Assembly: GCA_026692905.1 (NCBI GenBank)
Contig: JAPLNL010000059.1
Location: 1 to 33,618 of the forward strand
Direction: 5' to 3'
Source: Planctomycetota bacterium
Lineage (GTDB): Bacteria > Planctomycetota > Planctomycetia > Pirellulales > Pirellulaceae
DNA: 33,618 nucleotides
Shown: positions 6,172 through 14,543 of the stretch, piece by piece
How positions within the stretch are numbered: position 1 is the stretch's first letter
Layout of the letters: each line of letters starts with the position of its first letter
The notes under the pieces: model-generated
The model's input: the letters and a program-made list of their open reading frames with translations, nothing else
Databases searched by the model: none
Told to the model about the DNA's origin: nothing
Program-made: the position numbers and the translations under genes

Positions 6172-7466
6172 GAAAAGAGCTCTGCAATCGGTTGCCCCCG
6201 ATCTGTGATCGGCACTGGGCGGTCGCCATCGTACAGCTCTTCGCTTGGATTGATCCCTAACGCATGATGGATCGTAGCGTGGAAATCTGGGATCGAAACG
6301 GGACGGGACTCGATTTTGCGACCGAGCTCGTCCGTTGCCCCAATCGCTTGCCCAAGCTTCAAACCACCACCGGCCAACAAACCGCTAAACGCTTTGCCTT
6401 GGTGTCCGCGTCCCCCTCCGCCATCAAACTCGGGAGGTCGGCCGAACTCGGTTGCGACCACGACCAAAGTTCGATCCAATCGTTTTCTTGATTCGAGGTC
6501 TCGGATCAAGGCAGAAAGGGCTTGATCCAATTGGTCGATCATGACGTGTTGCTGCAGCTGTCCTTCGTTGTGCGTGTCCCAGCCTGTGCCATTGATGAAG
6601 TTTAAATTGAATGAGACTTCGACAAACCGAACACCCGACTCGACCAATCGGCGCGCCATCAGGCAGCGTTGACCAAACTCACCACCGTACTCTTGCCGCA
6701 GCGAGTCCGGCTCCGAACTGAGTTGGAAAACACTCATGAATTTGGGGCCAGCCAGCTTTGCCCCCACATCCGACGCAGCAACGTAATCTTGGATTCGCTC
6801 ATCCTCAATGTGCTTTTCGGAATAGCCTTGTCGCAGCTTGTTAACCAGTTGCTTTCGACGGTCAAACCGCTGGTCAGAAAGGCCTGTCGGTCGCCGAAGA
6901 CCAGCCGGGCCGAGTTCGGTATCGGTCAAATAGACGTAACTGTGCTTAGCCCCCAGAAATCCAGGTCCTCGCGATGCACTTGGGTAACCCGCTACGACAT
7001 ACGCGGGAACTCCATCGCCCACCGCACCTAGTTGATGCGATACGATCGAGCCGATGGACGGGTAGACGGTCGAGTCGGCTGGCGGTCGCCCCGTGTGAAC
7101 GCGATTCGTAGCGGCGGCATGTTCGTCAACCACATTATGATTGAGCGTTCGCACCACGGCGCAGCGATCGAGCAATTTGGCGGTTCGAGAAAGATGCTCG
7201 CAAAGCTGAACGCCGGGCACCGCGGTATCCACCGCTGGATAATACGAGCCCGGGTCCTTCTTTCCCCTGCTAACGCGTTTGGGATCGAATGTATCAATGT
7301 GACAAGCGCCACCTCCCAACCAAAGGAAAATGCAACTGTCGGCTGAACCTGCTCCAGGTAACGAAGCAGCGGAGCGAGCTTGTAGACTCGAAATGCTGGA
7401 GGTCGCGTCGAACCAACCTAGGGCAGCAGCGCCACCCATCCACTTCAGGTGTTCTCGTCTTTTCAT
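6168..7466 (-). CDS. DUF1501 domain-containing exported protein
   Basis: A 432-aa DUF1501 (sulfatase/alkaline-phosphatase-fold-like) protein. The N-terminus M-K-R-R-E-H-L-K-W-M-G-G-A-A-A-L-G is Tat-like, with an Arg pair before a hydrophobic Gly/Ala stretch. Family signatures include C-I-F-L-W-L-G-G-G-A-C-H-I-D-T-F-D-P-K, W-D-T-H near the middle, and V-V-A-T-E-F-G-R-P-P in the C-terminal half. It starts 12 bp after the stop of the DUF1549/DUF1553 gene on the same strand, the standard planctomycete two-gene unit, so the two are probably co-transcribed and act together outside the cytoplasm. The biochemical role of the family is not established. Confidence 0.93.
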   Translation of the reverse strand: MKRREHLKWMGGAAALGWFDATSSISSLQARSAASLPGAGSADSCIFLWLGGGACHIDTFDPKRVSRGKKDPGSYYPAVDTAVPGVQLCEHLSRTAKLLDRCAVVRTLNHNVVDEHAAATNRVHTGRPPADSTVYPSIGSIVSHQLGAVGDGVPAYVVAGYPSASRGPGFLGAKHSYVYLTDTELGPAGLRRPTGLSDQRFDRRKQLVNKLRQGYSEKHIEDERIQDYVAASDVGAKLAGPKFMSVFQLSSEPDSLRQEYGGEFGQRCLMARRLVESGVRFVEVSFNLNFINGTGWDTHNEGQLQQHVMIDQLDQALSALIRDLESRKRLDRTLVVVATEFGRPPEFDGGGGRGHQGKAFSGLLAGGGLKLGQAIGATDELGRKIESRPVSIPDFHATIHHALGINPSEELYDGDRPVPITDRGQPIAELFS

Positions 7467-7478
7467 TTTGCGGCCTCA

Positions 7479-10103
7479 CTACGGTACGAACATGAATTCA
7501 GGACTATTGATCAACGCCCAAGTGGCATCTTCCATGCGCTCTCGCCAATCTGTTTCAAGAAGTTTCGTGGGCGTATCACCTCGAAGAACCTCTTGTTCCA
7601 GCAAGAGCTTGATCCGAGTCGCTTCAGGAACCAAATGGTTCGCCCAAGATACGGCATTGCGTTTGTAAGAGCGTTCGGTGAGATCACTGCTATTCGCAGC
7701 TAGATTCCGCGATTCGAAACCTGGTTCCAATAGATTCGTGAAATCATCTCGCTCCGGATCGATTGGGTATCGGCCAAGGACGGTTAAGAACAAATGGTCG
7801 ACTAAGCCAGTTACACTTTTTGCATTACGAGCCATCTGCGTGAATCGGCTATCGTCCGACAGCCTAGCCAATTTCGTGGCCGTCAAACCATTGCCGAGAA
7901 TCAAGGATTGGAGTGGGCTCGCGGATTCATCGCGAACGGTCAAAGGAGCAGGCCTCGAATCTCGCCACCCTAACGAAACCATCAAGTCACAAACTTGTTG
8001 CACCGCTGGCAACATTAGGGCCGGTCGATCTCGATCGGTCGAGGTCGATGCCAATTGCCAAGCACGAGTTGGAAAACCCAAATGCAAAAACTGCTCGGGC
8101 GGCCGACGGCTTTCTGGATCGAGCGACATCGGTTCGACATCCATCGGCTTGCCCGCCACTGCGAACAAGGAGTCGACCATTTGCTCGGCTGTCAATCTTC
8201 GTCGAGCCGGGCCGTACGCCAACTGCTTGGCATTGAGGCATGCCGACAGCTCTTTTTGAGATAGCGGGCTGGCTTGATACACTTGGGAATTGAAAATCAA
8301 TTTCGCCGCTTTCTTTAAGTCGTAGCCGCTGAGAATAAATTCGCGTTCAAGCAAATCGAGAAGCTTGGGATCGCGAGTTTCGGAGGCCTCCCAGTTGTCG
8401 ACCGGATCGACAATCGCCCAGCCCATGTAACGGTGCCATAGCCGATTCATCATGACTCGGGCAAAACGTTGGTTGGATGGCGACGTCACGATCGCTGCAA
8501 ATCGCTCGCGGGAGTCGAGTTCGTTGCGAAGGAGACCTTCAGGCAATTCGATTTTCGGGAACGACGCCAAATGCCAGTCGGGCGCGAGCTTGTCCCCAGC
8601 CTTAAGCGAGATCGTGATCAACGGTTGGCGACCATCTGGGGTTACCGGTACGGTGCTCGAAACCGGTAGAGCCAGGGTGTCGCGCTGCAGCATGGCCGCT
8701 AGCGAGAAAAGCTCTTCTTGTTTGTAGGGACTGTTGGGCGAATCGTGGCAACGGGCACAAGACATCTCCAAACCCAAGAAAGCCTTGGTCAAGATTTGTG
8801 CTTTGGCAGCCATGGGGGCATCATTTTGAGAAGCCATGGCGAACCCACCGGGACCACCAAAGAATTTGCTCCCCTCCATGAGCGTGAGTTCGGTTGCAAA
8901 CCGATCAAAGGGCTTATTGTCCAAAAAGGACTCGTGAATCCACCATCGAAAAGGACCTGTATTGTTCTGCTCAGGTTTTACGATACCAGGGTTTTCAGCC
9001 AAGACATCCTGCCAGTAGCCAACCCAATGATCGGCCCAACGGTCATCGGCCAGCAAGCGATCGATGGCTTTTTCGCGTTTGTCGAGCGACGTGTCTACGG
9101 TGAAGGCTTCGACCTCCTCGCGACTGGGTACGATTCCGAGGGTGTCGAGAGTGATGCGACGCAAAAACGAAGCGTCGTCTGTGTCTGAAATCGCGTTGAT
9201 ATCGTGTCCCGAAGATGCAGAGCAAAGCTGGTCGATAAGCAGATTCGGTGCAACGGATTGTTCGGAAACTTTTTGACCCGCTCGGGATTTTGTCAGAACC
9301 AATTCTCTCGCTTGACGGTGCCTTTGATTCCAATACTGAAGTTCGGATTCGCTAGCGTCAAGTCGAAGGCGTTGGTTTAAGCCTTGCATTCGCTGTGCCT
9401 CGTCCGCTAGGAACTCTTTCCAACGCGGTGGGGTTGGAACCCAGGGTTCGATCGTTTCTGGCGTCAATGCGACGAATTCGCGATTATCGATTGAGATCGC
9501 AAGGCACAAATCGCCCATTTCAGGCCGGACGGTTTTGCCACCGACCATAGCGTCCAGTCGAAAAACATGCACGCCTTCGTTCAACTCGGTTTGAAAGATA
9601 TTCTCACGATGCCCCTGGGCGATTGGAACAAGGCGCGAGTTTGGCGGATCGGGCAAAGTTGGTACTTGCTCATGACCGTCACCATTGGTTGTTAGGAACG
9701 GTTGCGTGCCCACTTCGACGTTATCGATCCAAAGCCGTGTGGCGTTCTTGGATCGCAATAGGATCGAGTGTTTACCAGCGGGTAGAGTACGTTTGACGTG
9801 CAGTTGAGCCAACACGGGCAGTGGTCGGTCTTCGATCACGCCGCGTTGATTGTACTTCTTGGGGATCTGGCTGATGGCCATCGCCGGAATATCGAATTCG
9901 AGCGTTGGCTCAGAGAGCGTGAAATCCCAGGTGCGATCCGGAAGTCCCTCGAAGAGCCGAACCACGACACGATCTTCGGGCAGCTCGTTAGCGGCAATCC
10001 CATGTTGATTGGGGGCGGGTGCTGAGGGGGAAGGTTCCTGCGCTGCGACCCAATGGGACATGGTGACGAGGAGGAAAGCGCAAAAGGAGAATCGCTGTGG
10101 CAT
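7479..10103 (-). CDS. DUF1549/DUF1553 (PSD1-type) exported cytochrome-like protein
   Basis: About 874 aa from ATG 10103 (M-P-Q-R-F-S-F). The upstream in-frame extension to 10205 precedes the signal peptide and is rejected. The signal sequence ends H-W-V-A-A-Q. An N-terminal beta-rich region (L-P-A-G-K-H-S-I-L-L-R ... R-L-W-I-D) resembles PA14/carbohydrate-binding folds. DUF1549 follows (L-L-I-D-Q-L, then D-R-L-L-A-D-D-R-W-A-D-H-W) with the C-A-R-C-H motif at about residue 447, a single C-x-x-C-H that could bind heme c. DUF1553 fills the C-terminal third (R-F-A-R-V-M-M-N-R-L-W through the Y-D-L-K-K helix). First gene of an operon with the DUF1501 gene. Presumed function: surface polymer or carbohydrate handling, not proven. 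Confidence 0.92.
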   Translation of the reverse strand: MPQRFSFCAFLLVTMSHWVAAQEPSPSAPAPNQHGIAANELPEDRVVVRLFEGLPDRTWDFTLSEPTLEFDIPAMAISQIPKKYNQRGVIEDRPLPVLAQLHVKRTLPAGKHSILLRSKNATRLWIDNVEVGTQPFLTTNGDGHEQVPTLPDPPNSRLVPIAQGHRENIFQTELNEGVHVFRLDAMVGGKTVRPEMGDLCLAISIDNREFVALTPETIEPWVPTPPRWKEFLADEAQRMQGLNQRLRLDASESELQYWNQRHRQARELVLTKSRAGQKVSEQSVAPNLLIDQLCSASSGHDINAISDTDDASFLRRITLDTLGIVPSREEVEAFTVDTSLDKREKAIDRLLADDRWADHWVGYWQDVLAENPGIVKPEQNNTGPFRWWIHESFLDNKPFDRFATELTLMEGSKFFGGPGGFAMASQNDAPMAAKAQILTKAFLGLEMSCARCHDSPNSPYKQEELFSLAAMLQRDTLALPVSSTVPVTPDGRQPLITISLKAGDKLAPDWHLASFPKIELPEGLLRNELDSRERFAAIVTSPSNQRFARVMMNRLWHRYMGWAIVDPVDNWEASETRDPKLLDLLEREFILSGYDLKKAAKLIFNSQVYQASPLSQKELSACLNAKQLAYGPARRRLTAEQMVDSLFAVAGKPMDVEPMSLDPESRRPPEQFLHLGFPTRAWQLASTSTDRDRPALMLPAVQQVCDLMVSLGWRDSRPAPLTVRDESASPLQSLILGNGLTATKLARLSDDSRFTQMARNAKSVTGLVDHLFLTVLGRYPIDPERDDFTNLLEPGFESRNLAANSSDLTERSYKRNAVSWANHLVPEATRIKLLLEQEVLRGDTPTKLLETDWRERMEDATWALINSPEFMFVP

Positions 10104-10229
10104 AGCGGACTCTATCGTTGGCAGGTAGGAGGGGAAGGAATGGGGCTCGTGTTGCCGAGTGCGAATAGGCATAGTATAGCCCAATTGGAGGCCGATGAGT
10201 AGCAAACGAAAACGATGCGCGAAACTCAG

Positions 10230-10235
10230 TATAAT
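10230..10235 (+). promoter_or_regulatory. possible -10 box (TATAAT) before the racemase-like gene
   Basis: Exact TATAAT, 73 bp upstream of ATG 10309, in the short region between divergent genes. I see no convincing TTGACA-like box 16-18 bp upstream, so this is tentative. Confidence 0.35.
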
Positions 10236-10308
10236 AGGGATGCAATGGACTTAACGAGTAATTCTATAACTGGCCCCAACCGCTTTCTCCGATTTCCCCG
10301 ACCGAGCC

Positions 10309-11859
10309 ATGACCAAAGTGCCCCAATCTGCTTTTTACCGTCTTAAGTTCCTGTTCGGTGTCGTGTTCGTTCTGAGCATCTTGAGCGACATACCTCTTTT
10401 CGGACAAGAGCCGACAGCGGGTTGGGCAGCCAGCCAACTGGTCGAAACCGTCTTGGCGAAAAAAGGCGTTGGAGAAACTTTTTCGGTCGATTTCGGTAGC
10501 TACCGAAAAGAGCTCGTCCAACTCCCAATTGGCGTCTTCGACTCCGGTGTTGGCGGCTTAACTGTCTTGGAAACATTGCTAACGTACGACCAGCACAACA
10601 ACGGCAATGGGCAACCTGGCTCAGATGGCGTTCCTGATTTTCAAAACGAACGCTTTGTCTATCTCGGTGACCAAGCCAACATGCCCTATGGAAACTATTC
10701 GGCATCAGGCAAAGAAGATTATCTTCGCGAACTGATTATGAAGGACGCGATCTTCCTTTTGGGGAATCGCTACTGGCCAAGCTCAAGAGCCAAGTCTCCA
10801 TCGTTCGATAAGCCTCCGGTGAAGGCCATCGTTATAGCGTGCAATACAGCGACGGCGTACGGACTCGCAGATATTCGAGCGGCCGTTGAGCGATGGAAGT
10901 TGCCGGTATTGGTTGTTGGCGTGGTCGAGGCGGGGGCTGATGCATTTGTGCAGGAGCTTCCAGCCGATGGAGAACCTAGCTCGGTGGCTGTGATGGCAAC
11001 TTTGGGGACATGCAGCAGTGGCGCCTACCCAAAAGCGATTGTGCGTGCAGCGGGCTTGGCGGGTAAACGCAATCCACTGGTGTGGCAACAAGGAAGTCTT
11101 GGACTAGCCGGCGCGATTGAGGGGAACTCAGCTTTTCTCAATAACGATTCCAACTCCAAAGACAGTGTCGTCGGGGCCGCAACGACATCGAACAGGTCCG
11201 TTTATCAGGGGCCAGCGGTCAATAACACACGAGCCCCGATCGATGTTGCTCTCGCGAAAGTCTATGGCTTCGAAGCAAATGGGTTGCTTGGTGAACCCGA
11301 ACGTCCAGAAACTTGGCGATTGAACTCCGTCGAAAACTATGTGCGATACGATGTTGTCTCATTGGTCGAGGGATATCGCAAATCCGGGGCTATGCAGCCG
11401 TTGGGCAAAGTCATTCTTGGTTGTACGCATTTTCCCTACGAAGCCAATCGTATATCGCAATGCCTGTCGCGATTAAGAGACTATCGCGATGCCCAGGGGC
11501 AGCAACCTTATCGCGATTTGATCGCCGAGCAAGTCACCTTGATCGATCCAGGCCAACTCACTGCGAGACAACTTTATCGCCAATTGTTCATCAAACGTCA
11601 GTTGGTTCGAGGCGAGTCCAAGCGGCCACCTTACGTTGAACGGATATTTCTGTCGGTCCCAGCGCCTGACGTGGCTAAATCGGGCTTGGCGGCAGACGGT
11701 GGCTTGACGAGCGCGTTCAAGTATGGGCGACTGGCTGGGAAACCTGAACAAGAGGACACCCACTATGTCCCACTTACCATCGACCTGCTGCCGGAGAGTT
11801 TGGTCGATCTATTGAAGAACCATTGCTCCAACATCTGGAAAGCCGTTCCGGCCAAATAA
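10309..11859 (+). CDS. MurI-like glutamate/aspartate racemase with signal peptide
   Basis: A 516-aa protein. Residues 1-32 form a signal peptide or anchor (basic R-L-K, then a long hydrophobic run, P-L-F-G-Q). The rest carries the glutamate racemase signatures in order: V-F-D-S-G-V-G-G (76-83), Y-L-G-D-Q-A-N-M-P-Y-G (118-128), the first catalytic Cys in A-C-N-T-A-T-A (C178), and the second in G-C-T-H-F-P (C372). MurI is normally about 265 aa and cytosolic. This protein has an Asp/Asn/Gly-rich insert at ~93-112, a Ser/Asn-rich insert at ~272-335, and a C-terminal extension of about 100 aa. Both cysteines are kept, so activity is plausible, but an extracytoplasmic location would be unusual. Divergent from the DUF1549 gene. 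No partner gene is obvious. Confidence 0.82.
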   Translation: MTKVPQSAFYRLKFLFGVVFVLSILSDIPLFGQEPTAGWAASQLVETVLAKKGVGETFSVDFGSYRKELVQLPIGVFDSGVGGLTVLETLLTYDQHNNGNGQPGSDGVPDFQNERFVYLGDQANMPYGNYSASGKEDYLRELIMKDAIFLLGNRYWPSSRAKSPSFDKPPVKAIVIACNTATAYGLADIRAAVERWKLPVLVVGVVEAGADAFVQELPADGEPSSVAVMATLGTCSSGAYPKAIVRAAGLAGKRNPLVWQQGSLGLAGAIEGNSAFLNNDSNSKDSVVGAATTSNRSVYQGPAVNNTRAPIDVALAKVYGFEANGLLGEPERPETWRLNSVENYVRYDVVSLVEGYRKSGAMQPLGKVILGCTHFPYEANRISQCLSRLRDYRDAQGQQPYRDLIAEQVTLIDPGQLTARQLYRQLFIKRQLVRGESKRPPYVERIFLSVPAPDVAKSGLAADGGLTSAFKYGRLAGKPEQEDTHYVPLTIDLLPESLVDLLKNHCSNIWKAVPAK

Positions 11860-11879
11860 ACACATCGGCATGCGATTTC

Positions 11880-11924
11880 TCCCCCTCACCCCGATTCGGG
11901 GAGCGGGGGCCGGGGGGTGAGGGG
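11880..11924. repeat. GC-rich hairpin (CCCCTCACCCC ... GGGGTGAGGGG)
   Basis: Arms CCCCTCACCCC and GGGGTGAGGGG enclose a nested CCCCGATTCGGGG. It lies 21 bp after the racemase-like stop codon. It may serve as its terminator, although no T-run follows. Confidence 0.6.
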
Positions 11925-12036
11925 TAGAACCGTCCGCAATAATTCTCAGGTTCAATTACTTGTTCAAACCTATAAAGCAAGGCATGGCTTTGCAACCGAA
12001 ATCAAATTCCCAATCAAAACACTGTGCAAAACGCCA

Positions 12037-12067
12037 GCCCCTCTCCCCTAAAAGGGGCGAGGGGAGC
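12037..12067. repeat. GC-rich hairpin (CCCCTCTCCCC ... GGGGCGAGGGG)
   Basis: Short inverted repeat with loop TAAAA. It is one of three separate hairpins in the 474-bp gene-free stretch 11860-12333, where no coding region is supported. Confidence 0.6.
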
Positions 12068-12211
12068 AAAGTCAAAAAGACACGGCTAATGGCTCTGAAA
12101 ACGCATGTGGATCATAGAGTTTCTGCGATTTCGGGTAAGCAAGCGATTTGGCGGATTGGAAGGATGCAGCGTCCTTGATACCATTCTATTTCTCGTTATA
12201 GGTCGAGGAGT

Positions 12212-12281
12212 GAGCCGCGGGAGCTAGCCGGGTTACGGTTTCCCTCGCAAACACGGTTTTCGCGGCTAGCGCCCGCGGCTC
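12212..12281. repeat. inverted repeat GAGCCGCGGG(A/C)GCTAGCCG
   Basis: Nineteen-base arms at 12212-12230 and 12263-12281 differ at one base and enclose a 32-bp spacer. Related direct half-copies occur near 33434-33448 and 33482-33499. It is a dispersed intergenic family of this genome. Confidence 0.75.
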
Positions 12282-12333
12282 AAGTGGCTACGCAACCTTC
12301 ATTTCAAAATTGACATACTAGAGGATTTAACTG

Positions 12334-12939
12334 ATGGACGACGCTCCTGTTTCTGAGTTGTTTGAACTTAAGACCGCGATTCGCAAACAAGCTCATGAAA
12401 ATCGACGCGCCCAACTAGAAAAGGATTCGGTTTCCGAAAAAATCGTTCAGCGATTCATGGACCTGCCAGAATACCATGTGGCCAAAACCGTGATGTTCTA
12501 CGTGGACGTTCGAGATGAAGTGCGAACGCGACAGGCATTGCCTGCAGCTCTCGCTAGCGGCAAGCGTATCGTGGTCCCATACTGCGTGGACGGTGAGCTC
12601 GAGCTATTCTGGCTTGAGAACATGGGCGAATTGGAGCTTGGGATGTACCGCATTCTGGAGCCCAAAAACGAACTGCGAACCATCGAAAGCAAACGACTTC
12701 AGCCGCCCGATCTCGATTTGGTCATGGTGCCAGGAGTTGCGTTTGACCGAAATGGTGGTCGAACGGGACACGGCAAAGGTTATTACGACAAACTTCTGCA
12801 GCATGCACGACTCGATGCTCCGCTGATCGCATTGTCCTTTGAATGCCAAATGTTTGAAAAGATCCCTGCCGAGAGCCATGACATTTACATGGACAAGGTC
12901 GTGACAGAAGACGCGGTCTACACAGGCAAGGGGCGGTAG
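12334..12939 (+). CDS. 5-formyltetrahydrofolate cyclo-ligase
   Basis: A 201-aa protein of the MTHFS family. It converts 5-formyl-THF to 5,10-methenyl-THF with ATP in cytosolic one-carbon metabolism. The sequence shows the N-terminal K-T-A-I-R-K-Q helix, M-F-Y-V-D-V-R-D-E-V (54-63), V-P-Y-C (81-84), V-P-G-V-A-F-D (132-138), and the ATP/folate-binding loop G-G-R-T-G-H-G-K-G-Y-Y-D (141-152). Length is typical. AGAGGA about 10 bp before ATG 12334 is a good RBS. The gene begins a plus-strand run with the redoxin and ispF genes, but a 115-bp palindromic element separates it from them. Confidence 0.95.
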   Translation: MDDAPVSELFELKTAIRKQAHENRRAQLEKDSVSEKIVQRFMDLPEYHVAKTVMFYVDVRDEVRTRQALPAALASGKRIVVPYCVDGELELFWLENMGELELGMYRILEPKNELRTIESKRLQPPDLDLVMVPGVAFDRNGGRTGHGKGYYDKLLQHARLDAPLIALSFECQMFEKIPAESHDIYMDKVVTEDAVYTGKGR

Positions 12940-12949
12940 CTCCAATAAA

Positions 12950-13068
12950 GTCATCCTCCCTCCGGGAGGGTCGGCCAGAGGCCGGGGAGGGTGAACTGAT
13001 TCGTGCAATTGCCGTGGGCACTTCACCCTCCCCTCGCTTCGCTCGACCCTCCCAGCGGGAGGGTGACT
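12950..13068. repeat. composite palindromic element, copy 1
   Basis: About 119 bp. The left block is CCTCCCTCCGGGAGGGTC, then GGCC ... GGCCGGGGAGGGTGAA. The right block is TTCACCCTCCCCTCGC, then TTCGCTCGACCCTCCC, AGCGGGAGGGTGA. Each block is itself palindromic and the blocks are inverse to each other. A full second copy is at 14264-14381, so the redoxin-ispF pair is bracketed by direct copies. Half copy at 5907-5952. Confidence 0.85.
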
Positions 13069-13121
13069 GTACAGACTAAGCTCCCAACTCAAAACTCCCA
13101 ACTCAAACAAAAGAACTCCAA

Positions 13122-13715
13122 ATGGTTCGAACCGCCAGCACTATGCTCCCTCTTGGGACGCCAGCCCCCGATTTCTCGTTGATCAACATCGACGGCAAAA
13201 CCGTATCGCTATCCGACTTCCGAGACAAGAAAGCCTTGGTCGTAATCTTTATGTGCAACCATTGCCCGTACGTAAAGCATGTGGCATCGGAGCTGACTCG
13301 CGTTTCAAATGACTATATGCCCAAGGGGGTTGGCTTTGTCGGGATCAGCTCCAATGACATCGTAGCGCACCCAGACGATAGCCCTGCGATGATGAAGCTT
13401 GAGGCAGCTAAACAAGGCTATGCGTTTCCTTACCTTTACGACGCAGATCAATCGGTGGCGGTTGCCTATAAGGCCGCTTGCACACCGGATATCTTCGTTT
13501 TCGATTCGTCGCACCGTTTGGTCTACCGAGGACAATTGGACGATTCGCGACCTAAGACGGACAAGCCGTTGACTGGAAAAGATCTTCGTTCGGCGTTGGA
13601 TAGTCTATTGGCAGGCGGGTTGGTTGCCAGTGAGCAACGTCCCAGCATCGGTTGCAATATCAAATGGAAAAACGGCGGCGAACCAAAGTACTTTAACCCA
13701 GCTGGTTCTGCATAA
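13122..13715 (+). CDS. thioredoxin-fold redoxin (AhpC/TSA-like)
   Basis: A 197-aa cytosolic redoxin. G-T-P-A-P-D-F-S-L near residues 12-20 opens an AhpC/TSA-type fold. The active-site region F-M-C-N-H-C-P-Y-V has Cys45 and Cys48 as a thioredoxin-like C-x-x-C. The cis-Pro region is in A-C-T-P-D-I-F-V-F. This matches the 'thioredoxin family protein' common in planctomycetes and cyanobacteria, a probable peroxide or disulfide reductase of unknown substrate. There is no signal peptide. The start may be ATG 13122 or the Met at residue 8 (13143). Its TAA overlaps the ATG of ispF (TAATG), implying translational coupling. Confidence 0.9.
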   Translation: MVRTASTMLPLGTPAPDFSLINIDGKTVSLSDFRDKKALVVIFMCNHCPYVKHVASELTRVSNDYMPKGVGFVGISSNDIVAHPDDSPAMMKLEAAKQGYAFPYLYDADQSVAVAYKAACTPDIFVFDSSHRLVYRGQLDDSRPKTDKPLTGKDLRSALDSLLAGGLVASEQRPSIGCNIKWKNGGEPKYFNPAGSA

Positions 13716-14236
13716 TGGCAAGCCATAGCGGGCACAGTGGACATATCGCGGGACTGCGCATCGGATTGGGACTCGACTCACATCGGATCGCTGCGGGAGG
13801 GCCGATGATCTTGGGTGGCTTGAAGCTGGATGTCGATATGCATTTTGTCGGTCATTCGGACGCGGATGTTTTACTGCATGCGATCACCGACGCAGTTCTC
13901 AGTGCAGCTGGGTTGCCCGACATAGGTCAATTGTTCCCAAACACGGCTGAAGAAAACCGAGGCCGCGACTCGGCGAACATGCTGGCCATTGCGATGCGGT
14001 CGGTACGCGATGCTGGCTGGGCTCTCAATAATCTGGATTGCGTTGTGCAGTTGGAACGTCCCAAGTTATCCCCCTACAAAGAACAGATGAAAAAGCGAAT
14101 CGCGGAAATCCTCCAAGTCGAACCAGCGCAGATTGCGATCAAAGGAAAGACGGGGGAGGGAGTGGGAGAGATCGGCCGAGGGGAACTTTGCGAAGCGACT
14201 TGCGTGGCGCTTTTGGTAGCGAAAGCGGTAGGTTAG
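13715..14236 (+). CDS. ispF: 2-C-methyl-D-erythritol 2,4-cyclodiphosphate synthase
   Basis: A 173-aa protein. IspF cyclises CDP-methylerythritol 2-phosphate in the non-mevalonate isoprenoid pathway. Metal ligands are visible as D21-S-H23 and H55 in G-H-S-D-A-D-V-L-L-H. Further signatures are L-P-D-I-G-Q-L-F-P-N-T (68-78) and the C-terminal G-E-I-G-R-G-E. The first 13 residues are a His/Ser-rich extension over the usual start (R-I-G-L-G-L-D). The start codon overlaps the upstream stop by one base, which supports this start. The pathway supplies lipid carriers such as undecaprenyl phosphate. Confidence 0.97.
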   Translation: MASHSGHSGHIAGLRIGLGLDSHRIAAGGPMILGGLKLDVDMHFVGHSDADVLLHAITDAVLSAAGLPDIGQLFPNTAEENRGRDSANMLAIAMRSVRDAGWALNNLDCVVQLERPKLSPYKEQMKKRIAEILQVEPAQIAIKGKTGEGVGEIGRGELCEATCVALLVAKAVG

Positions 14237-14263
14237 CGGGTATTCGCAACCCGACGCGTAAGC

Positions 14264-14381
14264 GTCACCTTCCCTCGGGGAGGGTCGGCCTTTGGGCCGG
14301 GGAGGGTGAAGTGTCGGTGCAGACCGCGCTGGCACTTCACCCTCCCCTCGCTATGCTCGACCCTCCCAGCGGGAGGGTGAC
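14264..14381. repeat. composite palindromic element, copy 2
   Basis: About 118 bp, the same structure as 12950-13068, with paired differences in the inner hairpin (CTCGCTATGCTCGA here versus CTCGCTTCGCTCGA). It begins 27 bp after the ispF stop and fills most of the gap before the kinase gene. A terminator role is possible but not shown. Confidence 0.85.
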
Positions 14382-14543
14382 TAAACCGGGCGGATTATTC
14401 CGATAGATCCGATTTCAACGGTTTTTTTGAACTCTCGGCTGCTCTTTTGGTGAGCGGCGTTGGAACCTCACTCGCGGGTCGTCTAGGCTAGAATAGGAAA
14501 GGTTTCTGCCGCGTCGGCTTTTTGCAACCATTGACGGGTCTCC

